The notes beneath the pieces are model-generated. The model saw nothing but the letters and a program-made list of their open reading frames with translations. It had not been told where the DNA came from and searched no databases. A program made the position numbers and the translations under genes. From Chloroflexota bacterium (GTDB taxonomy: Bacteria > Chloroflexota > Anaerolineae > Aggregatilineales > Phototrophicaceae): a stretch of 61,369 nucleotides of DNA. The stretch is from positions 1-61,369 of the forward strand of contig JAPOWG010000114.1 of assembly GCA_026707745.1 (NCBI GenBank). Reading direction: 5' to 3'. Positions 1 to 8,749 of the stretch are shown piece after piece (positions within the stretch are counted from its first letter, which is position 1; each line of letters starts with the position of its first letter).

Positions 1-1435
1 AGCGTTCCAGCACCTTCATGCCCACCGAGGCATAAGCGCCGGTATCGCCGACGAAACGTCCCTTGCAGAAGGTCAACATGCCGTCGTCGTCGCAGCCGAT
101 TGTGTATTCCATCCAGATCGGATGGCGTTTGGGGTGCATGATGATCGATTCGTCGCGGGTCAGGCGCACTTTCACCGGCTCGTCCATCAGATATGCCGCC
201 AGCGCCGCGTGACCCTGTACCGAGAGGTCTTCCTTTCCGCCAAATGCGCCGCCGTTGGAGACCAAAATAACGTTCACATTGGCTTGCGGCAGGCCGAGCA
301 GCTTGGCGATTTGCACGCGATCCTCAAAGACGCCTTGCCCCTGGGACAGCACTTCCACGCCATCGCCCCGGGGATAAGCGATGCAGGCTTCCGGTTCCAT
401 GAAGCCGTGTTCTATCATCTGCGTCTCGTAAACGCCGGTGGTGGTAAATGCCGATTCGGCCATTGCCATTTCCAGATCGCCGCGATTGGTGATGGATTGC
501 GAAAGGACGTTGCCGCCTTCGTGCACAGAGGGGCTGTCGGCGTCAAGCGCGGCGTGCATATCGGTGACCGCTTCCAGGATTTCGTAGTCAATCTCGATCA
601 ACTCGACCGCTTCCCGGGCGATGACGTCGCTTTCCGCCACCACAAGCGCCAGCACATCGCCGACATAGCGCGTCGTTTCGCCAACGCTGATCATCAGCGG
701 CCAGTCCTGCTTGATCAAGCCGATATGCCGGTCGCCCAGCACGTCCTCGGCGGTGAAGATGCGGTTGACGCCCGGATGCGCCATTGCAGCGCTCAGGTCC
801 ATCGACTTGACGACCGCGCGCGGATGATCGCTGAACTTCAGCGCGCCGATCCGCATGCCCTCCATACGGATGTCATCCACATAGCGATGCTGCCCCAGTA
901 CCAGATCACCCGCCTGATATTTGGGCAAGCGCGAACCGATGCGCCCGTCGCATTCCGGAATCGGCACTTCTTCTTCGTTGCGGATGGCGTCGGCGGCCGT
1001 CTCGATGGCGTTGACGATTTTCTTGTACCCGGTACAGCGGCAGAGGTGCGGCGTCAGCGCCTTTTCGATCTCGGCGCGCGAGGGATCGGGATTGTGGTTG
1101 ATCAGGTTGTTGGCTTGCATGACGATGCCGGGGATGCAGAAACCGCATTGCACGCCGCCCTCGGTCACAAAGGCGTTGGCGAACACGTTCTGCCGGTATT
1201 CGCCCAGCCCTTCGGTGGTCGTCACCGACTTGCCGGCGATTTTCTCCATTTTGGTGACGCAGGAGAGTAATGCCTTGTCATCAACCTGCACCACGCAGCA
1301 GCCGCAAGCGGCTTGCGGGGCACAGCCGTCTTTGGGAGAGATGATGCCCAGGTCCTCGCGCAGGACGTTCATCAGCGGGCGGGCAGGGTCGCCGTCGTAT
1401 TGTGTCACTTGTCCGTTAAGCATGAATTCAATCAT
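1..1435 (-). CDS. Fused 2Fe-2S / molybdopterin-binding oxidoreductase (xanthine dehydrogenase / aldehyde oxidoreductase family), C-terminus outside window
   Basis: The frame stays open from an ATG at 1435 to the window edge (478 codons), so the C-terminal half is missing. The N-terminus MIEFMLNGQVTQYDGD leads into a plant-type 2Fe-2S domain (CAPQAACGCC and a later Cys near residue 57), then a second 2Fe-2S helical domain (QCGFCIPG, then CRCTGY). From about residue 170 comes the start of a molybdopterin-binding large subunit (YVDDIRMEGM, GEGGNVLSQS-like stretch, SNGGAFGGKEDL). This order without an FAD domain resembles Desulfovibrio aldehyde oxidoreductase and some bacterial xanthine dehydrogenases. 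The family hydroxylates aldehydes or purines at a Mo-cofactor. AGGAGA lies 9 bases before the ATG. The substrate cannot be told from what is visible; the nearby nucleoside-type transporter makes a purine plausible. Confidence 0.88.
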   Translation of the reverse strand, partial: MIEFMLNGQVTQYDGDPARPLMNVLREDLGIISPKDGCAPQAACGCCVVQVDDKALLSCVTKMEKIAGKSVTTTEGLGEYRQNVFANAFVTEGGVQCGFCIPGIVMQANNLINHNPDPSRAEIEKALTPHLCRCTGYKKIVNAIETAADAIRNEEEVPIPECDGRIGSRLPKYQAGDLVLGQHRYVDDIRMEGMRIGALKFSDHPRAVVKSMDLSAAMAHPGVNRIFTAEDVLGDRHIGLIKQDWPLMISVGETTRYVGDVLALVVAESDVIAREAVELIEIDYEILEAVTDMHAALDADSPSVHEGGNVLSQSITNRGDLEMAMAESAFTTTGVYETQMIEHGFMEPEACIAYPRGDGVEVLSQGQGVFEDRVQIAKLLGLPQANVNVILVSNGGAFGGKEDLSVQGHAALAAYLMDEPVKVRLTRDESIIMHPKRHPIWMEYTIGCDDDGMLTFCKGRFVGDTGAYASVGMKVLER

Positions 1436-1791
1436 TTGAAGTGTCTCCTATCTAATATGCGTTCAGCACACCAGGCACTTTTCGATAGGTTCACTCGACC
1501 TAACGCCGCGCGTCACGACCTGCGACTGTATGCACTATTATGGCGGATTTGGGGAAATTTTCAAATATTCTGCTGTTTTAACCACGGAGTGCGCCGAGGG
1601 CATCGAGATTATAAAGCAATAGTTTTGTATATTTGCGGTGAAAAAATGCAATATCCACTGTATTCTTCTTCTCCCTGGCGCCTGGTCTTAGCAGCTGCAT
1701 AGTTAGGCCAAGTTGTTCACTGTCGCTACACCGAGCCGAGGCTGATGCGCTACAATTCCCTCTACTGGCATCAACTGAGTACGGACAAATC
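1436..1791. other. Intergenic region between divergent oxidoreductase and galK
   Basis: This 356-base gap separates two divergent genes and should hold both promoters. A TACAAT box at 1751-1756 could be the galK -10, but I see no matching -35. A degenerate copy of the CACCGAG-type dispersed repeat lies at 1576-1607 (TTTTAACCACGGAG then CGCCGAGGG and CATCGAG). No gene is apparent. Confidence 0.5.
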
Positions 1792-2937
1792 ATGTCTCCT
1801 TCGAAAACTATAAAACACGCCTTCAAAGCAGCATTCGGCGAAGACCCGGCCTTCATCGTCCGCGCGCCGGGACGGGTCAACCTGATCGGCGAGCACACCG
1901 ACTACAACGACGGCTTCGTCTTCCCCATGGCCATTGAGCGCGCGACCTTCATCGCCCTTCGCCCGCGCGCCGACTATCGGGTGCTTGCCATTTCCCTGGA
2001 CATGGACGACAGACGCGCCTTCGCGCTCGATGACTTACAACGCCCAACAGAAACAGAATGGATCGACTATCTTGTCGGCGTAGCATGGTCGCTTCAAGAA
2101 CGCGGGTATCAGTTGCGCGGCTGGGAGGGCGTCGTCAGCGGCGATGTGCCCATCGGCTCCGGACTGTCGTCATCGGCCGCCCTGGAATTGGCGACGGCGC
2201 GCGCCTTTTATGAAGTCTCGGGTTTTGAATGGGATGCCGCGGCCATGGCGCTGGCTTGTCAAGCCGCCGAGAACAACTGGCTGGGCGTCAAGTGCGGCAT
2301 CATGGACCAGATGATCTCCGCCGCTGGCGTCGAGGATCGCGCCCTGCTCATCGACTGCCGCAGCCTGGAAACGGCCTCCGCGCCGCTGCCGCCGGATACA
2401 GTTGTGGTCATTCTGGATACCAATACCCGCCGCGGCTTGGTCGATTCGGCCTACAACGAGCGCCGCGAACAATGCGAGGCGGCGGCCCAGCATTTCGGCG
2501 TCAGCGCCCTGCGCGATGTCTATAGCGAATTATTCGCAGAGCGTGAACACGAACTGGTGCCATTAATGCGGATGCGAGCCCGCCATGTCATCACGGAGAA
2601 CGAAAGGACGCTGCAGGCCCGCGATGCCATGAACGCCGGCGATGCCGAGACCTTGGGTCAATTGATGATCGCCAGCCATATCAGCTTGCGCGATGACTTC
2701 GCGGTCTCCAGCCCGGCGCTGGACACCATCGTCGATTGCGCCAATGCCGACCCGGCTTGCTACGGCGCGCGCATGACCGGAGCCGGCTTCGGCGGTTGCG
2801 CCGTGGCTCTGGCGCGGGGGGACGGCGTTGAGACATTTGTGGATCGCGTGGGCACCTGTTATCGCGAAGCGACAGGAAACGAGCCGATCATCACCGTCAC
2901 AGGCGCCAGCCGCGGCGCGGAAACGGTCTATCCGTAG
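1792..2937 (+). CDS. galK: Galactokinase
   Basis: GHMP-family kinase of 381 residues, the usual galactokinase length. It phosphorylates galactose at C1 with ATP as the entry step of the Leloir pathway in the cytoplasm. The galactokinase signature GRVNLIGEHTDY is at residues 27-38, the GHMP ATP-binding loop PIGSGLSSSAA at 120-130, the catalytic-region GIMDQM with Asp172, and the C-terminal GHMP motif GARMTGAGFGGCAVAL near 327-342. The ATG at 1792 leaves the conserved N-terminus at normal distance; there is no strong Shine-Dalgarno. No galT or galE is adjacent, so it stands alone here, next to a broken sugar-transporter gene. Confidence 0.95.
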   Translation: MSPSKTIKHAFKAAFGEDPAFIVRAPGRVNLIGEHTDYNDGFVFPMAIERATFIALRPRADYRVLAISLDMDDRRAFALDDLQRPTETEWIDYLVGVAWSLQERGYQLRGWEGVVSGDVPIGSGLSSSAALELATARAFYEVSGFEWDAAAMALACQAAENNWLGVKCGIMDQMISAAGVEDRALLIDCRSLETASAPLPPDTVVVILDTNTRRGLVDSAYNERREQCEAAAQHFGVSALRDVYSELFAEREHELVPLMRMRARHVITENERTLQARDAMNAGDAETLGQLMIASHISLRDDFAVSSPALDTIVDCANADPACYGARMTGAGFGGCAVALARGDGVETFVDRVGTCYREATGNEPIITVTGASRGAETVYP

Positions 2938-2992
2938 CGCGCCTTTCGGACGAGGCGGGAATGTCCGAGACCCAAGGTCGGTGCTGAGCCGA

Positions 2993-3469
2993 CTATCCCT
3001 TGACGGCGCCCGCCGTCAGGCCTTCCACGATGCGGTTCTGGAAAAACAAGACCAGCGCGACCAGGGGAATGGTGACGACCACGGCCGCTGCCATGATTTC
3101 CGCGATTGGTTCCTGCTTGGAGAACTCGCCCGAGAATAAGGCGATTGCCACGGGCACGGTTTGCGCCGAAGGATTGGTTGCGGTGAAGTTAAGGGCGAAC
3201 AAGTATTCATTCCAGGATTGTACAAAAGCCAGCAAGCCGGTGGTGACAAGGGCCGGCGCGGTCAGCGGCAGCAAGATCAGGCGGAAGGTCTGGAAGGGCG
3301 TGCAGCCATCGACCGTGGCCGCCTGTTCGATCTCGGCGGGCAATCCCTTGAAGAAGCTGGTTAACACCCAGACGGTGAAAGGCAGGGTGAAAACGGGATA
3401 GGTAACCCCTTCTCTGATGCCTCGGGGAAGGGGCCGGGGGATGGGGTAGAATCGCGCGATTTTTCGCAT
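2993..3469 (-). pseudogene. Truncated MalG-type sugar ABC transporter permease, C-terminal half only
   Basis: The frame of 158 codons matches only the second half of a carbohydrate ABC permease. Homology begins near residue 24 (YPVFTLPFTVWVL), followed by the cytoplasmic EAA loop (EIEQAATVDGCTPFQTFRL) and two more membrane helices. About 160 N-terminal residues and three or four helices are absent. The first 23 residues (MRKIARFYPIPRPLPRG and on) are the translation of a dispersed purine/pyrimidine-rich repeat at 3405-3478, so the repeat junction coincides with the break. No partner permease or binding protein is next to it. It is most likely a dead remnant of a transporter operon. Confidence 0.8.
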
Positions 3470-3478
3470 TACTTACTT
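3405..3478. repeat. Dispersed repeat C, copy 1 (GGCCGGGGATGGGGTAGAA type)
   Basis: A C/G-rich stretch (ACCCCTTCTC, CTCGGGGAAGGGGCC) runs into GGGGGATGGGGTAGAA, a CGCG/TTTTTCGCA block and ATTACTTACT. The same ordered blocks recur at 59717-59767. The repeat forms the 5' end of the truncated permease frame at 2993-3469. Confidence 0.6.
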
Positions 3479-3804
3479 GGGACTAGAGCGCTTCGGGTCT
3501 TTGACGGTTTTTCTCTAAAATCCGCCGATTATACTGACATAGCCACCTGCTAAACTTCGAGTGTGCCTTAAAGACTGCCTTTCACTAAGACAGGAGCTTT
3601 GATCAATAGCTCTTCTCGGTGCTGGCGGTTAGTGTCTACGCAACCCTCGGTGTACTCGGTGGTTAAATTTGAGCTTGTTTTGCTAAGTCGCAGCGGATGT
3701 CTCTTCTGGTACGATTGCTTTGGCCCCGATTTCTTAGCCGTTGAGAATCCCAACCGACCTGATAGAATCGTCGTTCATTCGCGTTCTCAGACGAAGGAAT
3801 TTCC
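3470..3804. other. Intergenic region upstream of hisD
   Basis: This 335-base gap contains one 58-base copy of the CACCGAG-type repeat (3613-3670) and the leader of the histidine cluster. I see no other gene. GAAGGA at 3791-3796 is the ribosome-binding site of hisD. Confidence 0.5.
3613..3670 (+). repeat. Dispersed repeat A, 58-base solo copy
   Basis: Reads TTCTCGGTGCTGGCGGTTAG, then TGTCTACGCAACCCTCGG, then TGTACTCGGTGGTTAAATTT. It aligns without gaps to 30423-30480 at 53 of 58 positions. That other copy is the right-hand arm of the GxxExxY module, so this is a solo arm about 27 kb away with no adjacent GxxExxY gene. Confidence 0.8.
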
Positions 3805-5160
3805 ATGAGCGGCGACGCTACATGGCGTATCTTCACCGATGTGGAGGCGGCAAAGCGGAGCATCCTGAAACGGCATTCTCTGCGCGACACCGACGTGCCC
3901 GAGGCGCTCATTGAGCGCTCGGTCTCGATCTTTGGCGAGCGGATCATGCCCGAGGAAGCGGTTCGCCGCATCATCCGTCGCGTCCGCGAGCGTGGCGATG
4001 GCGCGATCCACGAGTGGAATCGCAAGATCGACAATATCAGCCGGGATCGCCTCTCTGTCTCACCGGAAGAGAAGAACCAGGCTCTGCGAGCGATCTCGCC
4101 GGAACTGCGCGGCGCGCTGGAACAGGCCGAAGAGCGAATACGAAGCTTTCACGAGAAGCAGCCGATTAGCAGTTGGATCGATGCCGGGGAAGAAGGGTCG
4201 CTCGGCCAACTGATCCGGCCGGTCGATTCGGTCGGCGTGTACGTGCCTGGCGGAACGGCGCCGTTGCCATCTTCGCTGCTGATGAGCGTCATCCCGGCCC
4301 AGGTGGCAGGGGTGCCGGAGATCGTCGTCTGCACGCCGCCCGGCAGCGGCGCTGGCGACATCCATCCGACCATCCTGGCGGCGGCGGCTATCGCCGGTGT
4401 GGAGAAGATCTACCGCATCGGCGGCGCTCAAGCGATCGCAGCCATGGCTTATGGCAGCGAGACAGTCCCGCGCGTTGCCACGATCGTTGGTGCGGGCAAC
4501 CTCTTTGTCACGCTTGCCAAGCAGCAAGTTTACGGCGATGTCGGCATTGATGGCTTGCTGGGACCGACCGAGACGCTGGTCATCGCGGATGCAGACGCTG
4601 ATCCCAAACTCGCGGCGGCGGATCTTTTGGCGCAAGCGGAACACGATGTGCTGGCTTCGGCGATATTGTTGACACCGAGCATGACCTTGGCCGAAGCGGT
4701 CCGGAAAGAGATTTCAAAGCAGGTCGCGCCGCTCGATCGACAGGACATCGTCTTTGGCGCGATGCTCAACCGCAGCGGCGCCGTCGTCACCTCCGATCTG
4801 GACGAGGCCTTTCAGCTTGCAAATGACTATGCCGCCGAGCATCTCTGTCTGCTCGTCGACGATCCCTGGTCCTGGATCGGCAAAGTGCGTAACGCGGGTG
4901 GCGTCTTTCTCGGCGAACACTCATACGAAGTGCTAGGGGACTATGTCGCCGGGCCCAGTCATGTCATGCCCACCGGCGGCACGGCTCGTTTCGCCTCGCC
5001 CTTGAATCTGCTGCACTTCGTCAAAGTAACCAGCTTGATCGCGCTCGATAAATCCAGCGCGTTGAAGCTTGGTCGATCGGCCGAGAACCTGGCAGAGGCT
5101 GAAGGACTGACGGCGCATGCAGCGGCGGCAAGGCTCCGGCGAGAACTGGACGCGACATGA
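3805..5160 (+). CDS. hisD: Histidinol dehydrogenase
   Basis: 451 residues. It catalyses the last two steps of histidine synthesis, the NAD-dependent four-electron oxidation of histidinol to histidine, as a zinc enzyme in the cytoplasm. The family block VGVYVPGGTAPLPSS is at about residues 143-157. The predicted zinc ligands are Gln277 and His280 (AQAEHD), Asp379 (GDYVAGPSH) and His438 near the C-terminus. The catalytic pair Glu345-His346 is in AAEHL. The start is set by GAAGGA a few bases upstream. The stop overlaps the hisC start by four bases (ATGA), so the two are translationally coupled. Confidence 0.97.
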   Translation: MSGDATWRIFTDVEAAKRSILKRHSLRDTDVPEALIERSVSIFGERIMPEEAVRRIIRRVRERGDGAIHEWNRKIDNISRDRLSVSPEEKNQALRAISPELRGALEQAEERIRSFHEKQPISSWIDAGEEGSLGQLIRPVDSVGVYVPGGTAPLPSSLLMSVIPAQVAGVPEIVVCTPPGSGAGDIHPTILAAAAIAGVEKIYRIGGAQAIAAMAYGSETVPRVATIVGAGNLFVTLAKQQVYGDVGIDGLLGPTETLVIADADADPKLAAADLLAQAEHDVLASAILLTPSMTLAEAVRKEISKQVAPLDRQDIVFGAMLNRSGAVVTSDLDEAFQLANDYAAEHLCLLVDDPWSWIGKVRNAGGVFLGEHSYEVLGDYVAGPSHVMPTGGTARFASPLNLLHFVKVTSLIALDKSSALKLGRSAENLAEAEGLTAHAAAARLRRELDAT

Positions 5161-6251
5161 ACGAAAAGGTGCGCATCCGCCGCGACGTCGAGTCCATGAG
5201 CGCATATACGCCGACCACATCGCTCGATGTCTTTGCCGAGCGACTGGGCATGGACGTCCACGACTTGATCAAGCTGGACGCCAACGAGAACCCCTTTGGT
5301 CCCTCGCCACGGGTCAAGGCAGCGCTGGCGAATCTGCAGCATATGAATGTTTATCCCGATCCCGAATCGGGCCGCCTGCGCGAGTTACTGGGGGAATACA
5401 TCGGCGTTCCCAAGGAGCAGATTCTTTGCGGCGCCGGCGCTGATGAACTGATCGAGATCATCATGCAGCTTTTCATCGAGCCGGGCGATGTCGTCATCAA
5501 CACGCCGCCGACCTTCGCCATGTACGGCTTTGACGCCCCGCTCTATCACGGTCGGGTCGTCGATGTTTATCGCCGCGAGGATTTCTCGCTTGATGCGGAC
5601 GCGATTGAAGCTGCCGTGCGGCAACACGATGCCAAACTGCTCTTCCTCTGCTCGCCCAACAATCCCAGCGGGGACATGATCGAGGCCGGCGACATTGACC
5701 GCCTGCTCGAGTTGCCTGTGACCGTCGTGGTCGACGAAGCTTATATCGAGTTCGCTGAAGGGGAAAGTTTGGTTGCCCGCGTGGGCGACGAGGCCAACCT
5801 CATCGTCTTGCGCACCATGAGCAAGTGGGCGGGACTGGCGGGCTTGCGTGTCGGCTATGGGGTCTTCCCGAGCGAACTTATGCCGCAGCTATGGAAGATC
5901 AAGCAGCCCTATAATGTCAACCTGGCAGCTGATATCGCCGCCCAGGTTTCGCTGCAAGACGTCGACTTCTTGATGACGCGGGTCGAAACATTGGTCAAAG
6001 AGCGGATACGCATGGAAACCGCCTTTGCCGAATTGCCGATGCTGGCGCCATATCCGAGCCAGTCCAACTTCGTGCTGAATCGCGTCATCGGCATGTCCGC
6101 TGAGGAGTTTCGCGAGCGTCTGGCGGGGGCCGGCATCATCGTACGCTATTACAACAAGCCGCGCCTGGAAGATCACATTCGCATCAGCGCCGGCACTCCG
6201 CATCAGGTCGATCGCCTGCTGGAGCTACTGACGCAACTCACGACATCATAG
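5157..6251 (+). CDS. hisC: Histidinol-phosphate aminotransferase
   Basis: 364-residue class I/II PLP aminotransferase. It converts imidazole-acetol phosphate and glutamate to histidinol phosphate. LDANENPFGPSP (residues 40-51) is the classical HisC N-terminal motif. SPNNPSG (166-172), VVDEAYIEF (191-199) and the PLP lysine Lys223 in TMSKWAGLAGLRVGYG follow. RISAGTP near the C-terminus carries the carboxylate-binding Arg. It overlaps hisD by four bases and belongs to the hisD-C-B-N cluster. Confidence 0.97.
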   Translation: MNEKVRIRRDVESMSAYTPTTSLDVFAERLGMDVHDLIKLDANENPFGPSPRVKAALANLQHMNVYPDPESGRLRELLGEYIGVPKEQILCGAGADELIEIIMQLFIEPGDVVINTPPTFAMYGFDAPLYHGRVVDVYRREDFSLDADAIEAAVRQHDAKLLFLCSPNNPSGDMIEAGDIDRLLELPVTVVVDEAYIEFAEGESLVARVGDEANLIVLRTMSKWAGLAGLRVGYGVFPSELMPQLWKIKQPYNVNLAADIAAQVSLQDVDFLMTRVETLVKERIRMETAFAELPMLAPYPSQSNFVLNRVIGMSAEEFRERLAGAGIIVRYYNKPRLEDHIRISAGTPHQVDRLLELLTQLTTS

Positions 6252-6423
6252 GCTCGGCGGCTGGTTCCACTGCTGGGCGCTCATGGCTTTATACCCTTTT
6301 CTCTATGCAGCTTTGTGTTAATCTTTGGTTCAAGCGCGAAATGGGGACGACAGCCGTTCCCACGGTCACAAATTGCTCGCGCCCATGACTTCCCAGGTCA
6401 TTCATCCCGCGAGGTTTGCGCCT

Positions 6424-7020
6424 ATGAACGAACGAAAAGCAAGGATCGAGCGCAATACAAAAGAAACGCAGATTCAATTGGCGCTCAATCTCGATGGCAC
6501 CGGGGTTGCCGAGATCAACACTGGCATCGGCTTTTACGACCATATGCTGCACCACATTGCCTTGCATGGCCTTTTCGATTTGAATATCAGCGCAATGGGC
6601 GACTTGCACATTGACAGCCACCACAGCATCGAGGACATCGCCATTTGCCTGGGACGAGCGATAGACGAGGCTTTGACTTCGCGCAGCGGCATTCGGCGCA
6701 TGGGCAGCGCCTACGTGCCTATGGACGAGGCTATGGCGCGTGCCGTTGTCGATCTGAGCGGACGCCCTTATGCCGTCATCAATGCTGATTTCAGCACGCC
6801 CGTCATGGGGAAGATGCCGACCGACCTGGTCGCCCATGCGCTGGAAACCATCGCCGTACATGCCAGGATGAACTTGCATGCCGAAGTTCTTTACGGGCGT
6901 AACGATCACCACAAAGCGGAAGCGCTTTTCAAAGCCTTTGGACGGGCTTTACGTCAAGCCGTGACGCTTGATCCGGGGCGGCAGGGCGTTCCAAGCACCA
7001 AAGGCACACTCACGGAGTAA
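6424..7020 (+). CDS. hisB: Imidazoleglycerol-phosphate dehydratase
   Basis: 198 residues from the ATG at 6424, the normal length for monofunctional HisB. The frame is open further upstream to 6325, but those residues are not family-like. GAGG about 10 bases before 6424 supports the internal start. It dehydrates imidazole glycerol phosphate to imidazole-acetol phosphate. Metal-binding motifs are visible: FYDHMLHHIALHG, DSHHSIEDIAICLG and RNDHHKAEALFKAFGRAL. The fold is a tandem repeat with His/Glu clusters binding two Mn ions. There is no fused phosphatase domain; the separate phosphatase gene follows directly. Confidence 0.96.
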   Translation: MNERKARIERNTKETQIQLALNLDGTGVAEINTGIGFYDHMLHHIALHGLFDLNISAMGDLHIDSHHSIEDIAICLGRAIDEALTSRSGIRRMGSAYVPMDEAMARAVVDLSGRPYAVINADFSTPVMGKMPTDLVAHALETIAVHARMNLHAEVLYGRNDHHKAEALFKAFGRALRQAVTLDPGRQGVPSTKGTLTE

Positions 7021-7026
7021 GACATC

Positions 7027-7782
7027 ATGCAAGAGTTTGTGGACTTCAGCAAACGGCTCGCGGGCGCCAGCGGCGATATCATCATGCGTTATTTTCGCAG
7101 CGACATCGCCGTGGAAACCAAATCGGACGAATCCCCGGTGACCATCGCCGACAAACAAGCTGAAGAGATCATGCGCGAGATGATCATGAAAGAGTATCCT
7201 GCGCACGGCATCATCGGCGAGGAATTTGGGAATCACAACGAGGATGCCCAGTATCAATGGGTGCTCGATCCCATCGACGGAACCAAGTCCTTCGTCAGCG
7301 GCACGTTTTTGTTCGGCACACTGATCGGTTTGATGAAAGACGGGCAGCCGATCGTCGGCGCCATCCATCATCCGCTGACCTCGCATCTATTGATCGGGAC
7401 GGGCGACGAAGCGCGCCTGAATGGCGAGATCGTCCGGGTGCGACCGACGCGGGACCTGCGCGAGGCCGTCATGCTCTACAGCGACTTCATTCACGTGGGC
7501 CAATACCAGAACGGCATCGCTTTTCAACAGTTAATGGGCAGAACCAAGTACAATCGCACCTGGGGCGACTGTCACGGTTATTTCCTGCTGGCCACCGGTT
7601 ATGCCGATATCATGCTGGATCCGATCATGCATCTTTGGGACATCGTTGCCTTGATCCCGATTGTAGAAGGCGCCGGCGGCAAAATCACTTCCTGGAACGG
7701 TGGACCGCCGCTATCCGGCAATGGCATCATTGCTACCAACGGTCCCCTGCATAGTCAGGTGCTGCGCGTTCTGATCGCGTAA
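7027..7782 (+). CDS. hisN: Histidinol-phosphatase, inositol-monophosphatase type
   Basis: 251 residues of the Mg-dependent inositol monophosphatase superfamily. Metal-binding motifs are GEE near residue 65, DPIDGTKSF near 79-87 and the late LWDIVALIPIVEGAGG. Its position six bases after hisB in a run of his genes points to histidinol-phosphatase (HisN), which makes histidinol for HisD. The FVSGTFLFGTLIGL stretch resembles known HisN proteins. Another IMPase-like activity cannot be excluded from sequence alone. It is the last gene of the cluster; hisG, hisA, hisF, hisH and hisI are not in the window. Confidence 0.88.
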   Translation: MQEFVDFSKRLAGASGDIIMRYFRSDIAVETKSDESPVTIADKQAEEIMREMIMKEYPAHGIIGEEFGNHNEDAQYQWVLDPIDGTKSFVSGTFLFGTLIGLMKDGQPIVGAIHHPLTSHLLIGTGDEARLNGEIVRVRPTRDLREAVMLYSDFIHVGQYQNGIAFQQLMGRTKYNRTWGDCHGYFLLATGYADIMLDPIMHLWDIVALIPIVEGAGGKITSWNGGPPLSGNGIIATNGPLHSQVLRVLIA

Positions 7783-7935
7783 CAGATCTCACCACAGCCG
7801 CTCGGCGGCAGCGAATTTGGGCTACCGCGCTCACACAGAATAATAAACTTGCTCGGCTACCGCAGATCGCGGTTCATCAAATAAGAGTCACGAAGGACAC
7901 CAAGCCCTGGCCAGCTAAGGATGCGTGCGAAAAAA

Positions 7936-8700
7936 TCAGGCGTCAAACTGAAACAGCGAGCAACCACCGTCCAGCGTCAAAATGCTGCCGGTCATATAAG
8001 CTGTCTGCGGACCGGCCAGATAAACCACCGCCTCGGCGATTTCTTCAGGCGTGCCGGGTTCAACTAGCGGAATGACCTTGGCCACCCGCGCGGCGTATTG
8101 CGGTTCCTCGCGCAGTTGACGTCCGGCCAATCCCGCCGCCACGATCCCCGGCGCCACGGCATTCACCAGAATCCGGTGCCCCGCAAGTTCCCGCGCCATT
8201 TGCTTGACCAGCATATTGACGCCGGCTTTGCTGACGGAATAGGGCGTGATCTCGGGCCAGGGTATGCTGCCAACCCAGCTCGAAGTCAGGATGATTCGTC
8301 CCGCGGTCCCGGCGGCGACCATCTTGCGCGCGGCAGCCTGACAGACGTTGAAGCAGCCCGTCAGGTTGATATCGAGGTGGTTTTGCCAATTGTCTTGCGT
8401 TACATCAAGGAAGGGCTGGGCATGGACGATACCGGCGTTGGAGCAGACGATATCGAGCGCGGGCATCTCGGCAATCGCGCCATCGACGGTCCTGCGATCG
8501 CGCACATCGATCTGGTGATAGCTCGCGCTGTCGTCGTGACTGCGCGCTTGATCCAGCGCCGCTTTCGCGTCGTCGGCGGACTTGATGTCCCACAGGACGA
8601 CATGCGCGCCATTCGCCGCCAATTGCCGCGCCATAGCGCCCCCCAAATCACCGGCCGCGCCGGTTACCAATGCCGTTTTGCCTTCTAGCTCGTCTGTCAC
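7936..8700 (-). CDS. SDR-family NAD(P)-dependent oxidoreductase
   Basis: 254 residues from a GTG at 8700. The frame continues upstream into the next gene region, but an AGGAGG-like site sits six bases before this GTG and the conserved LEGKTALVTG starts right after it. The Rossmann motif TGAAGDLGGA, NAG (SNAGIV), the Ser in LTSSWVGS and YSVSK give a complete classical SDR active site. The C-terminus AYMTGSILTLDGG is typical. The substrate is unknown. Its position behind the mannosidase-like gene suggests sugar or sugar-alcohol oxidation. Confidence 0.88.
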   Translation of the reverse strand: MTDELEGKTALVTGAAGDLGGAMARQLAANGAHVVLWDIKSADDAKAALDQARSHDDSASYHQIDVRDRRTVDGAIAEMPALDIVCSNAGIVHAQPFLDVTQDNWQNHLDINLTGCFNVCQAAARKMVAAGTAGRIILTSSWVGSIPWPEITPYSVSKAGVNMLVKQMARELAGHRILVNAVAPGIVAAGLAGRQLREEPQYAARVAKVIPLVEPGTPEEIAEAVVYLAGPQTAYMTGSILTLDGGCSLFQFDA

Positions 8701-8749
8701 TTCTCTCCTCCTGGTTGGTCGTTCCACAGTAGCAGCCAACAGTTTCCCC

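Noticed and set aside
122..1270. Long plus-strand open frame of 382 codons
   Set aside because: It is antisense to the Mo-oxidoreductase, whose minus-strand frame has clear 2Fe-2S and molybdopterin motifs; the plus frame has none.
7797..7809. GCCGC-TCG-GCGGC hairpin after hisN as a terminator
   Set aside because: The stem is only five pairs and no T-run follows.
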